Source: Adiantum capillus-veneris
Taxonomy: Eukaryota > Streptophyta > Polypodiopsida > Polypodiales > Pteridaceae
Length of the DNA: 64,000 bases
Direction: 5' to 3'
Assembly: GCA_014529385.2 (NCBI GenBank)
Contig: CM043944.1
Span: forward strand, 53,418,768-53,482,767
The position numbers were made by a program, and so were the translations under genes. Below, piece after piece: positions 45,478 through 55,052 of the stretch; the stretch's first letter is position 1, and the number at the start of each line of letters is the position of its first letter. The notes beneath the pieces are model-generated. The model made no database searches. It worked only from the letters and a program-made list of their open reading frames with translations, and was not told the DNA's origin.

Positions 45478-45494
45478 AGCAGGCTAGGGAGGGT
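45478..45494 (+). other. Probable polypurine tract of element C
   Basis: AGCAGGCTAGGGAGGG lies 10 bp before the right LTR start at 45505. It is purine-rich with a single C and T. Element H has the similar AGGCTAGGGGA at its equivalent position (minus strand, about 58350). Confidence 0.6.
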
Positions 45495-45504
45495 TGACAA
45501 GCTA

Positions 45505-46757
45505 TGTTAGGCATTTTTGGATGAAGATAAAGTCGTGGAACCATGCTAAAAATCGAGGCTAGTGATCTTGCTCACTAGCCTCGAGTACATAGATGTACAT
45601 AATGCTTTGAGTTTCCAGAGTGATTTCGTAAAATTTATGTATAAAGACTTGGTTATTGCCTAGTAATTTGCAAGATTTTTGGGTTGGTTGAACTTCTAGA
45701 TGGTGGTTTTCAATGAGTATTTTCAGTTGTGCTTGATAGCCAGTGAATCGGACTCATACATCATGAGCTACATGCATTTGAAATGGGCGGTTCCTTACTT
45801 AAAAAGTGGATGTGGATGCATGCGAGGAAAGGAAAGTGGTCGGATTTAATAGAATTAATTAGAAAAGGTGTGGTCGAAGATTTTTGGAAATGGCCAAAGT
45901 GATAAGCTCCGAGCTGGGCTTTACAATGTCGCATTCGGTGCTCGGAGTCACCCGCCACGCCTCCGTCAAAATTGCTCGGTGTGGGGAGTAAACCATGAAA
46001 TTTATGTGCTTGAGTGGGGAGGTGGGAGGATGGTTCCAAGTGGCAATGAAGTAATCCCACATGGGGGAGAGCAAGTGGAAAATGGAGGGTATAAGGGGGG
46101 GAGTGAGTACCCCCTAAGGTTGTATCAAACGGGAAATGGTGCTCTCTTGCCTTGCTAATGGGGGCTTGTGGGAATTGGACAAGAGAGGGGGCACCCATTT
46201 TGGGTTCCCACCACCTGGACAGGCACCTAGGCATGCTTTTGGTCCTCTGGACACTTACCCTTGCCCCTTTTCCTTGGTCAAAAAGTGGTTGACATGCCAT
46301 TTTCTACCCAAATTAAGCCCAAAATGGGCCAATCAAAATAAGACCACAAGAGGAATCATGTCGGCTAAGAGGAGAGAGAAAATACCTTGGGATAAGAGCC
46401 AAAAATTCCCCCTTTTTAATGGCTGCAATTCCCTGCACACTTTTTTTGTTGACAGAGACCAGCTTTTTTGGAGCTTTTAAGAGATACCCCAACTTTGAAA
46501 GCTTGTAACTCTCTCGTCTGTTGTCAGAATCAAGCATATGGATACTCTACGGAGGTCTACACAACACGAGATTCATCTTTATGGTCTTTATTTTCAACAA
46601 TTTTAATCATGGTTTGGGTTAGGATTGTTTCCCGCCCTACTTTTCAGGTGTTCAATATAGGTGTTTTCCGTAGCTTTATGGTGTTTCCTTCCGATGGTGT
46701 GGTGTGTGCAAGGCTATAGAGGTTCTCGTTTTCCTTCTTGTTTGCATGCTAACAACA
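45505..46757 (+). repeat. Right (3') LTR of element C
   Basis: Partner of 38393-39631; both carry CTTGGTCAAAAAGTGGT and the end CTTCTTGTTTGCA. The right copy has an extra CGAGGCTAGTGATCTTGCT segment near 45553 forming a short inverted repeat with the CACTAGCCTCG that follows. The end at 46746-46757 is approximate. Confidence 0.88.
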
Positions 46758-48509
46758 TAAAGGCTTCTTCTTTCTTGAAATGTTTAAGGTCATTATATAT
46801 AGTACTAGTGTGTGACTTGTTAATGTGACCAAAGTTGATCGATGCTGAAAGGTGTGCTATGCTGTGCAAGAGATGCCAACAGGTGCAAGCTAAAGGGCTC
46901 AAGTCAATGTGAGAGTCCTGGGCAGTCAGGTGGTCCCAAAAATGTATGAGTGATGAGGTTTTTAAGGCCAAAAAGACCCCAAGAAAGGCCAATTGGGAAG
47001 GCAAGTCCAAGTGTTTGGAGTGCTGTGCTAATTCTTGAGAATGTAGTGTTCACAGTGCTCTAGAAGCCGATCTAGATGGCTCGTCAAACGGAGCCATGAT
47101 GTTAAAGGTATGGAAAAACAAAGTTAGAAGGCTTTGCAGATCCTCAATGGTTAGGGCAAATGGCTAGAGCTTGTGTCAACGGATAAGATTAAAGAGTTCA
47201 AGTTATGGAGCATGTCGGTCTTCTCGGATGATCAATCAGAGCTCCAGAGAAACGTTAAGGCCAGTTGAATGTTTGTTGGGGGTCAATTATGGGCCAACTT
47301 GCCGACGTTGGGAAGCGTGCCTGATAATATATTTTGAACCTCAACCAAGTTCTAGAATGTCATATGCACTACTGGATTAGCCAGAGTTGACAGCTCATCA
47401 AATGGAATAACGAGGGCCGAGAAATTGCAGTCAAAAGTTGGTGCCTAAAGACGATAGGAGTTACCGAGTGATTTTCTTGGGTTTTGAATGGCTAGGTTTG
47501 TGAGCTCGACAAGACCAAATGGTATGGGGATTGGAAAGCGACCATTGGACCCTTGAGCACCAAAGTGCAAGCGGTGGAAGATGGAGGGAAAAAATGACTT
47601 TTTTTAAAATCTTTGTGGGGTGGTTTTGGAAGGCTCCCCAAGAGGTGAGGTGCCAAATGCTACCATGTGGCATGTGGTATAACCCACATGCACACAGTGG
47701 ACCCAGACTCTCAAGGTATACATAGTAAAGGGGGTACTCCCCTTGGGCACCACAAAGCTTGGGGCTCATGGAGCTCTTGTGGAGCTTGAAGTGATGGTGT
47801 CGGTGTTCCGGCCCTACGTGGACGCTGCATGCGGTGGATGTTGGCTAATGGTGATGCAAAGGGCGGAATCACTCATGCGAGGCAGTTGATGACATGGCCT
47901 ATCCATTAGGGGCCGTGCCCACGAGATCATAAATGGCCAATTCTTTTAATTGAAGGGAAATGGACCCCAATGGATTGTCACGGTGCCATGACAACCAAAA
48001 GGGTCCCCTTGAGGTGCTTCACATACAAGTGGGAGGTGACGATTGCCGCACTATCACCATGCTATCAAATATGCTAAAAATGCAAAGCTTAGTGCATGTA
48101 AACTGGGTAAAAAGTCAAAATGAGCCCGTGGCAAGTTGCACAATCAAAACAAAAAAACCTTTTTTTTTTGTTTTTTTGAGAGGAAGCTATAAGGGTCTTA
48201 AAATAAAATAAAAATGGGATAGACTTTTGGAGTCGTGCCTTTTTTTGCCAAGGGCTTTAAGCAGCCATTGTTTTGGAGAAGCCAAGGCTAGGAGAGCTTT
48301 TTGAGCGTGGGGAAGGCAAAGTGCAAGAAGAGTGTGCCCTGTACGGCTTGAAAACAGGTTTTGTGAATGCAAAGCTCACCATTACCTCCTTTTTGTGCTG
48401 GTTCCCCGCTTCCCTTTCTTGTTTATGTTGTGCTTTGTGTGTGTTTCTGGTGTCGGTCGGGGTTGGTTCAACCCAAACCGAGGTCCGTGTGTTCAAAGTG
48501 TGTGTCTAT

Positions 48510-48584
<75 letters not shown>

Positions 48585-48650
48585 AGAGGTTGGTATGTGT
48601 TTGCGGTGTGGAACAAGGGTTGTGTGGGAGTGGAATGAATTGGAGCGTTG
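46758..48650 (+). repeat. Sequence partly related to insert I; no gene
   Basis: Around 47060-47260 the text matches insert I at about 60990-61200: TGCTCTA, GGCTYGTCAA, GGAGCCA, and TGGAGC-YGTCGGTCTTYTC. This suggests a diverged copy of the same LTR family in the same orientation. The remainder, including the G- and T-rich stretch near 48150, shows no domain; open frames here are short and unconvincing. Confidence 0.45.
48509..48576 (+). repeat. (GT)n then (GA)n compound microsatellite
   Basis: GT units from 48509 to about 48534 pass directly into GA units to 48576, followed by a G9 run. Low-complexity frames through it are artefacts. Confidence 0.98.
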
Positions 48651-48759
48651 TGAGACGTGTTTGTGAGAGTTGGTACACCAAGACAAGTGTGTAAAAATGA
48701 TTTTGTGTACATTTTGAAGGTGAATCCTAGTGGATTGGGCTGCTGTGTGTATTGGGACA

Positions 48760-49029
48760 CATTAAATATCATCTATGAGTCCAAGAGGCAAGTGGATTTA
48801 AGAGATGAACTTACAAACACCAAGTCAAATCAAGGAGAGGATTCTATAAGCTTCATCGACAAGTGGGTGAAGGATCCAACAACAACAACCAAGATTAGCC
48901 AGCTTATGGTGATAACTCATTTGCATATGGTAGATCAAGCTATCAGTTAGAAATAGAGAAAGAGGTAGAGATAGAGGAAGCTACCATTGTTGGGATTCAG
49001 GCCAACTGGCCGGACATCCCACTTACTAC
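48760..49029 (+). pseudogene. Gag remnant with degenerate zinc knuckle, host site of element G
   Basis: The frame just before G reads RNRERGRDRGSYHCWDSGQL then AGHPTYYC, an Arg/Gly run followed by a nucleocapsid knuckle in which the second Cys has become Ser. Upstream (48780-48940) is ESKRQVDLRDELTN and SISFIDKWVKD, plausible capsid sequence. The plus-strand orientation is opposite to G. Element G is inserted directly at the end of the knuckle (CTAC duplication), and I cannot follow the gene on the far side. Confidence 0.5.
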
Positions 49030-50955
49030 TGAGAGGCGGAAGTGAAAAATAGACCCGGTGGCCTCTACACCAAGACTATGCACAATGGCCTCATCATGGG
49101 GGATACACAATAGGGGCACCACCTAGCAAGATATGCGGCTAGGACGCATACATATACACAATGAAGCATGCCATGGAAAACAATTTCAAGATCCATGTCC
49201 AAATGTGGAATGGGGTGGTCAGAGAATAAGGTGAGAGGAGTGGTGAATGAGTGAGAATGGGCTTGCTACTCGTGCATGTTAGTAAGGAAGATAATGAGGT
49301 AGGGGAAACTTGCGAGTATGCTCACTTATCATACAAGAGGTGGCGAATCCGCACACCTCAAGATGGAAGTAGCAAGATGATAGGAATATGAGAGGGAGAG
49401 AGAGTGTGTGTGTGTATGGTGGCGAATCCGCACACCTTTACATAAGCAGAAAAAAAAGGCAAGGAACAAGCATATACCATACTCACAATGAGATGTATCC
49501 AAAGCGACACAAAGTATGGCACCAAGATGGAGTGTGTTGATTGCTTGCAAAAGATGAATACAATAGGTAGTGTATGGCAGAAAAATGAGAAGCGGACAAG
49601 ATCGTAGGAGGCATAATGGAGAGATGGGAGTTGATGGCGAGGAATATCATGAGTGTGTCCACCCTTATTCTTCTTGAAATTGTGCCTTCAACCCTTAATT
49701 ACAAGTGGTGTGGAGGTGTGGTGCTCATGTTTTGTGCATGGTGATGGTGATGATGATGGTGTTGTGATTATGTGATTAGGGTTCATGCTACAAGCATGTA
49801 GCACAAGAGTGTGTATGGATAGGTGTGTGTGTGTGTGTGTTCTCTCATGGCCTCCTTATATAGGGAAGGAGGGGAGGATTTAGCAATATTTCTATTTGAG
49901 GTGAGTGTCCCACTTTGGTGACTAGGAAAATGGGGTGCATGTGACTGTGGCTCCCATCTTGTCTCCTCATTATTTAAAATACCAGAGTCAATAGAGAGAG
50001 AAGATGAGAGAATGTGGGTAGGATGTAGAGGATAGGAGATATTTACAATAGTCTAGCTTTGGCTAGACATAAGCTTATTAGGGAGAAAAGAGAGAGGTAA
50101 GAAATTTACAAGAGAGGTTGTCGAAGGTGGATAGTTGTTGATGAGGATGGATCCTCCCAAAATGGTGATAGAATCACTCTAGACTTTCCAAGACCTCATT
50201 AAAAGAGTCTTGTCTCTTGTAATCATGCTTGAAGACTTGTAGAACCATAGCCATTCTAGAGGGAAGAAAATTGGGGATGGCCTGTGTCACCATTACACGA
50301 GAAAACTGGGGTCCACTACAAAAATCATATCTCCGTGTTCATAACTGCAAAAGTTCTGAAAAAAATTGAGCTAAAAGTTGAGATCACGAGCTACATCTTT
50401 CATGTTGAACGCTCCTTCAGATTCGGGGTTCTTCTCTACTTAAAAAATTCATCTAAATAATGTATTATTTGTGGCTGCAAAGGTCTTTTGGTGGTCCCCT
50501 TTGAGTGGACTTCTCTCTTGCCTTCAAGTGTAAGCTCTTTCATGTGTATGAAAACATGACCTAGAGTTTTGAAAAGAGTGGCAATCATCTAGATGGAGGT
50601 ATTATTGAAATTTGAAAGTGGGGTTGAGGTTTGAAAATGAAAACTAGTGAATAAAATATTTGGTAGGGTGGAATAATATACATACATGAAAAATATATTA
50701 GAAAATATTAAAATATATAATGTAATTTAGAATATATATATTTAATATTTAAGGTCAAAAGAGAGATCAACAAAGAAAGCTTACTTATTTATGCTATATC
50801 GTGATTGATTAGCATAAGTCTTATTTATTTAATAAAAGCTAAAACGTTTGTGAAAAAGGAAGAAAAAATCAAAAGTAACTTATATAATAGGAAATATTTT
50901 GGTAAAAGGGAAAAAATATATGGGGGGGTTCCCATGCATGGAAAAGCTTGCCTCA
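49030..50955 (-). repeat. Left (3') LTR of element G, 1,926 bp
   Basis: Starts TGAGAGGCGG and ends GCCTCA. It contains the direct repeat GGTGGCGAATCCGCACACC (49332 and 49420 regions), a GTGTGT run near 49830, and CCCATGCATGG close to its right end. Short open frames in it (for example 49550-49329) recur in the right LTR only because the LTRs are copies. Confidence 0.97.
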
Positions 50956-50970
50956 TTAGCCCTCCCCCTA
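50956..50970 (-). other. Polypurine tract of element G
   Basis: On the minus strand TAGGGGGAGGGCTAA directly precedes the 3' LTR. This purine run is the expected plus-strand primer. Confidence 0.85.
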
Positions 50971-51003
50971 AGGCTAGAGGTATTCATGCCTCTAGCTCTT
51001 CTT

Positions 51004-53217
51004 CTAGGGCATGTTGAAATAGAGTAGGATTTCTCCTTGGTGGCTGGTAGATCCTTGTAGGGAATAATGGATCCCTTGGAAGCATGAGGCTCCCCAAAGT
51101 TCTTTTCGGTGTCCACCTGGGTCCCACACTAAGTGTAAATCCATTGTATGCAATAATGCCTTCTTCAGAAGATCACACTTATAATTATTCTTGAGTCCAC
51201 AAGCTGCACATGAATTAACTCTTGCATAAGTGATAGAAGGTATGGAAAGTACTTGATCAGTCCTTGAAAGTATTCCAAAGCGGCACCATGCATGGATTCC
51301 TTGTCTAGACACATAGTCTAAAGGGAGTAGGAAGCCATAATTCTCATATCTTGCTTGTTGTCCTTCTTCATGCCAAATTGACAGACACCTGTTGCCCACA
51401 TGGATAGATTGCATGGTTGATTCCTGTTGCACAAGAGAGCCCACCATGTACAAAAGATAAAATGCAAACCACATTTTGAAAAATGACTCCATGTTACCGT
51501 TGGTATGCAAAACCATTCTTCCTTGATTGGTGTGTCCTAGATTGATTCCACTGGTTGTTGATGTCAATCCTTCCACTCTTGTCGCAACCCAACTTAAAGA
51601 GCTTCCCAAATTAATGTTACACACAATGCTCACAATTAGAAAGAAAAACCTAAAGTGCCAGTAGACCTCAATTGCATTTCTCTGCATGAGTCTTTCACCA
51701 ATCTCGTGCCATAGGGGTAGTTGAAGTGTCTTCACCACTTTCACATGTGGTTGCAAATTTGAAGGGTCCACCTTGTTGTGGTTGAATGTGAGGCCCATTA
51801 CCTCAATGGAGCTATCACTTCCTTCACTCCTTGTTGACTCCTCCTCTAAAGTGGTTGAAGAGTCACCACTAGAAAACTCATCCATAGAGGTTTCTAGATC
51901 CATGTCGCATTGCCGACCTTTCTTCATGTCGTAAAGTATTGGCATCCCTTTTGCATCCTTCATCTGGATTATGCCGGTGTCCCAGTCCTGCTTAGCTCTC
52001 ATAGCCATAAGCCAAGGCCTCCCTAGAATGATAGGATAGCCCTCCCCTTTGTGTAGCATGACAAAGATGTCCACATCTACCTCGGTGTTAAATGCCTTTA
52101 TCCTAACTGCATTTATAACACCAACACATTGAACTTTTACATTATTTGCCATTTTGGCTCGGAATGGTGCCGGCCGACTCACCTCTAAACCCAAATGGTG
52201 CATCATTTTTTCACTCATGACGCATATTTGTGTGCCACCATCGATGTAGATATTGGAGATGTGTTGCCCTTTGATGTAAGCATCCATGACTGGTAGTATG
52301 TCATCTAAATTCCTCCCAGAGATAGCCCCAACTATCTTTGGCTTTGGTCGCCTCATGCTAACCATATTTGTCCATTGTCTCCTCACCCTAGGTGCTAGGT
52401 GGAGTAACTGGGGCCAGGTGATTTTTGGGCCCTGCACAGAAACATCTTGAACCAAATCATATGGGTTAGAACATTCACCCAAAGAGAAATCTACAATGTC
52501 AATTTTACGTCGTGACTTGGACGGCTTTTTGCTAGATTCCCTTTTAGTCTTCATCTTTTCTTCCTTTTGGGAAGATTCACCATGCCTAGCACGTTTTACC
52601 CCTATGGCATCTACTCCTTTAACCTTGGTCTTATCCTCCTCCACTTTCTCCTTTCCTTTACCTTCAAGATTGATGACGCTTACTGTTTGATTGCCAACTG
52701 GTGATGGGGGTAAGGGTGGAATGAGAGGTTGTGGTGGTGGTGGTGGTTGTGGTTGAATGGGTGGTGCTTGTTGTGGTGCCCTCGGTGGTGGTGGTCTTGC
52801 TCTCGGTGGTGAAACCTGGTTTTGCCTGGCTCCTCTATTGAAATTCTGCCTCCTTGGGTGTGGACAGTAGTACATGCCATGACCATCCTCCCCACAATTG
52901 TAGCAGTGGTATTCTTGGTTTTGCCTTCGTTGTCCTCTTCCTTGCTCTTGGTTGCGATTTTGTGCATGCCCTTGTTGTATCAAATGGACTGAGATATTCT
53001 CAAGTTGATTGGTGATTCGATTGAGCAGGTCTTGCTGATCTTCAATTGGTTCTTGTGGTTGAATCCTCTGGGTGGCTGTTGTAGGTGGTGCTAGAGGTGG
53101 TCGGGTCCTAACGGCTTCGTCTTCGTCCATATTCCTGGCTTGTAGACGCAACTTCTTGTCTTTAAGGCGGGCCACTTCAACTGCTAGCTCATACGTAGTA
53201 GGAAACCTTCTCTTCAC
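51004..53217 (-). CDS. Nucleocapsid-protease polyprotein of element G with unknown C-terminal tail, 737 aa
   Basis: Residues 105-118 are the zinc knuckle CYNCGEDGHGMYYC, followed by a Pro-rich stretch (136-175) and a Lys/Glu-rich stretch. The aspartic protease has its active site at YIDGGTQICVMS (324-335; D326-G-G) and PIILGRPWLMAM at 395-406. After an acidic Ser-rich linker (438-471) comes an in-frame tail to residue 737 that I do not recognise. It includes two hydrophobic segments, 519-538 (YWHFRFFFLIVSIVCNINLG) and 580-597, and a CAACGLKNNYKC pair near 670-681. Where RT should follow there is only this tail. The capsid lies just upstream in another frame. Confidence 0.8.
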   Translation of the reverse strand: MKRRFPTTYELAVEVARLKDKKLRLQARNMDEDEAVRTRPPLAPPTTATQRIQPQEPIEDQQDLLNRITNQLENISVHLIQQGHAQNRNQEQGRGQRRQNQEYHCYNCGEDGHGMYYCPHPRRQNFNRGARQNQVSPPRARPPPPRAPQQAPPIQPQPPPPPQPLIPPLPPSPVGNQTVSVINLEGKGKEKVEEDKTKVKGVDAIGVKRARHGESSQKEEKMKTKRESSKKPSKSRRKIDIVDFSLGECSNPYDLVQDVSVQGPKITWPQLLHLAPRVRRQWTNMVSMRRPKPKIVGAISGRNLDDILPVMDAYIKGQHISNIYIDGGTQICVMSEKMMHHLGLEVSRPAPFRAKMANNVKVQCVGVINAVRIKAFNTEVDVDIFVMLHKGEGYPIILGRPWLMAMRAKQDWDTGIIQMKDAKGMPILYDMKKGRQCDMDLETSMDEFSSGDSSTTLEEESTRSEGSDSSIEVMGLTFNHNKVDPSNLQPHVKVVKTLQLPLWHEIGERLMQRNAIEVYWHFRFFFLIVSIVCNINLGSSLSWVATRVEGLTSTTSGINLGHTNQGRMVLHTNGNMESFFKMWFAFYLLYMVGSLVQQESTMQSIHVGNRCLSIWHEEGQQARYENYGFLLPLDYVSRQGIHAWCRFGILSRTDQVLSIPSITYARVNSCAACGLKNNYKCDLLKKALLHTMDLHLVWDPGGHRKELWGASCFQGIHYSLQGSTSHQGEILLYFNMP

Positions 53218-53328
53218 CTTCTCTTCTCTTCACCTTCTCTTTAAGAGTTGGCCATAACCCCCAACCACAAACCGATCCTTCTTTAGGAAATCAGGTGCCC
53301 CCTCATCCTCTCTTAGCAATGCAACCCA

Positions 53329-53670
53329 TCACCCCCATAAATCTACAAACTTTGACTCATATGATGCGTATTCCAGCATACTGCCCTCCTTCAACTCTGT
53401 CAACAATTGCCATAGCTTCTCTGATGTTGTGCCCTCTCCAAAACGCTTGACAAAGGCTTCTCTTAATAAGTCCCACCGTTCCTTGGTTGCTTGTGCCAAG
53501 GCATTGTACCATGATCTTGCCTCCACCTTCATTAGAAGTGGGAAGATGCGCAAGCGCAAAGCATCATCATCTCTCATAGAGATGACACATGCTATTTCCA
53601 AGTTGTCTAGAAAGTCTGCAGCATCCTCACCCACCTTACCAGTAAATGTTGGAAATGCTACACTTGCCAT
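53329..53670 (-). CDS. Gag capsid ORF of element G, 113 aa
   Basis: Starts MASVAFPTFTGKVGEDAADF at 53670, a normal plant Gag start, and has the Gag helix pattern RIFPLLMKVEARSWYNAL and WDLLREAFVKRF, ending YASYESKFVDLWG with a TGA near 53329. Reading past the stop gives more Gag-like sequence, then a frame change in a small direct repeat of AAGAGAAGGTGAAGAG (about 53205-53240) before the 737-aa ORF. This copy therefore needs stop readthrough and a frame change, or it is mutated here. Confidence 0.8.
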   Translation of the reverse strand: MASVAFPTFTGKVGEDAADFLDNLEIACVISMRDDDALRLRIFPLLMKVEARSWYNALAQATKERWDLLREAFVKRFGEGTTSEKLWQLLTELKEGSMLEYASYESKFVDLWG

Positions 53671-53754
53671 TGTGAGAGTGAGAAAATTAACTCGTCTTAG
53701 ATTTTTTTTTTTATAGAGATTCCATACTTGGGTGCTCGTTGGATGGAAAACATA

Positions 53755-53979
53755 CTATACAAGGATGAAAATAACTACATCAAAAGACACTTCATGATTA
53801 ATCATAGGGAGGATAAAGGGTAGAGAAGAGGTGTTTATCTCTTGCAGTCGTTCTCTACCAAACATGGTCGTAATGATTTGCTGATAAAACGTCTTGCGGT
53901 CCAAGATTACTTTGATTGATTGAATTTGTTGTGGTGCATAAGTTTGGTTCCTTGCAAAAGGCTGATGCGCTGGGTCCAT
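53755..53979 (-). CDS. Small leader ORF of element G, 74 aa
   Basis: The second half (TMFGRERLQEIN, PFILPMINHE, SFDVVIFILV) matches the two small ORFs upstream of element A's gag (5555-5982). The first half is Gln-rich (RNQTYAPQQIQSIK). Its ATG (53979-53977) overlaps the TAA stop of the preceding ORF as TAATG. It ends about 85 bp before the Gag ATG. Unknown function; it may be part of a translated leader. Presence in two otherwise different elements supports it being real. Confidence 0.65.
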   Translation of the reverse strand: MDPAHQPFARNQTYAPQQIQSIKVILDRKTFYQQIITTMFGRERLQEINTSSLPFILPMINHEVSFDVVIFILV

Positions 53980-54443
53980 TACATGATAATTCGGAAAGGC
54001 TCTCTCCTTTGTGGTGGAAGGTTATAGTCAGAGGTGTAGAGATCTTGGTAGTCGAGGTCAAATTTATAGTACCACAGGACAAGGTTGTCTTCGTCTTCTA
54101 GCTCTAGGACTGTCCCTCTAGCAAGCTGTTGGAAAAGCTTGAAGTCTCTCTCTTTGAGCAACTTCACTTTCCTGCAAGATAGAGTGCCATCTAGTGTATA
54201 CACAGGTGTGATGAGGTAGGTGGTGAGTCTTACCACTTGTATTAATCCAAGTTGGATGGATACATAGCAAGCTGTAAAGTCGTCATCATAGCCTTGATTC
54301 ACAAGAAACACCCCTTGAAGGTGGAGGGTCTTGTCTTTCCGCCAAGCAAAACCTGTGTCAAAGACCTTGTCGATGACAAGCTCCGCCACTTCACTCGGTA
54401 GACGACGTAGAATCCATGCTTCTGTTTCTAGTTCCTGGCTCAT
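53979..54443 (-). CDS. Leader ORF of element G, 154 aa, unknown
   Basis: I do not recognise this protein. It begins MSQELETEAWILRRLPSEVA and includes LHLQGVFLVNQGYDDDFTAC, LIQVVRLTTYLITPVYTLDG and an acidic end (LELEDEDNLVLWYYKFDLDY). There is no clear signal peptide. It overlaps the upstream ORF (54747-54391) by about 50 bp in another frame and the downstream small ORF by one base (TAATG). It could be one exon of a spliced leader product. Confidence 0.5.
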   Translation of the reverse strand: MSQELETEAWILRRLPSEVAELVIDKVFDTGFAWRKDKTLHLQGVFLVNQGYDDDFTACYVSIQLGLIQVVRLTTYLITPVYTLDGTLSCRKVKLLKERDFKLFQQLARGTVLELEDEDNLVLWYYKFDLDYQDLYTSDYNLPPQRREPFRIIM

Positions 54444-55051
54444 GAGATGAGAGTGAGGTATATAAAGACTTTGGAGGATTTACCCTTTTGTTTTGGAGAC
54501 GGGGTGATTGTCGGCGCTGGAAAACCCTTGAATCTTTTGGTGCAAGGGAGAGGGAGGGACGACGCGTTCGTAGTAGCTTCCTCAAGTTGTGAAGGCTTGT
54601 TGTGGGCGTAGGTGGAATAGGTGGGAAAGATGTGGACGTAGATTTAGAGAAGCCTCGTGCTACTTGAAAGCCTACTGATGTGAGAACGCCTGTGCGGATG
54701 TCGAGGGAGAAAATGATGGCCTTTTCTTCACTTTGGGTTGCACTCATGTCGAAGGTGCCGTTTTTGGCTACAATGTGAGCATGATGCAGCTTGTGCCTTG
54801 CTTTTACGCTTGCGGGGATGATGAGAAATGTAAAAAATCTGAGTAGGGAAAGAGGGTCTTACCACTTCTTCTATGCTAACAATACAACACTCTGGCAAGA
54901 GTGTCTTGATGACTTGTGTCAAACCTGCTTGAAGCTCCTCCTCTTCAGTGGTCCAATTAGAGAATTCAAGAAGCCACTCGTCCATGAAGAGAAGTAAACA
55001 TGTCAGCCTTGTAAACTGAAGGTCTTCAGCCCTCCTCAGTGGGGGCACCAA
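54391..55051 (-). CDS. First leader ORFs of element G, with a CCHC-like knuckle
   Basis: Reading starts from the primer site without an ATG: an open frame 55051-54728 (107 codons, first candidate ATG inside it at MDEWLLEFSNW) ends with CSHCSQKRHLRHEC (residues 91-104), which has exact CX2CX4HX4C spacing. A second frame, 54747-54391 (118 aa), follows with 20-bp overlap and is Ser/Pro/Arg-rich (RRQSPRLQNKRVNPPKS). Neither is recognised. They may be one protein split by a frameshift, or chance open frames in the leader. Confidence 0.4.
55033..55050 (-). other. Primer-binding site of element G
   Basis: On the minus strand, two bases after the 5' LTR, TGGTGCCCCCACTGAGGA is read, the same type as element C (TGGTGCCCCCATGGAGGA). 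Confidence 0.8.
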
Positions 55052-55052
55052 A

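Larger units (their letters stand above)
38393..46757 (+). mobile_element. Element C: Tat-like Ty3/gypsy retrotransposon, near full length but decayed
   Basis: LTRs at 38393-39631 and 45505-46757 flank, in order, primer site, gag, protease, RT, RNase H, a second RNase H, and integrase, then a purine tract. The extra RNase H between RNase H and integrase is known from plant Tat-lineage elements. Many in-frame stops and shifts, and a hairpin transposon in integrase, make it defective. Flanking 5-mers (CACAT and TAAAG) do not match, so the target duplication is lost or the LTR end is misplaced by a few bases. Confidence 0.9.

Noticed and set aside
48257-48772. ORFs across the GT/GA microsatellite
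   Set aside because: Several overlapping frames on both strands owe their length to the repeat; none has a domain.
49329-49550. A conserved 73-aa gene repeated at 55352-55573
   Set aside because: The two copies lie in the two LTRs of one element and are identical by LTR duplication, not by selection.
53072-53257. Plus-strand ORFs opposite G's gag-protease gene
   Set aside because: Shadows of the minus-strand coding region with no domain of their own.
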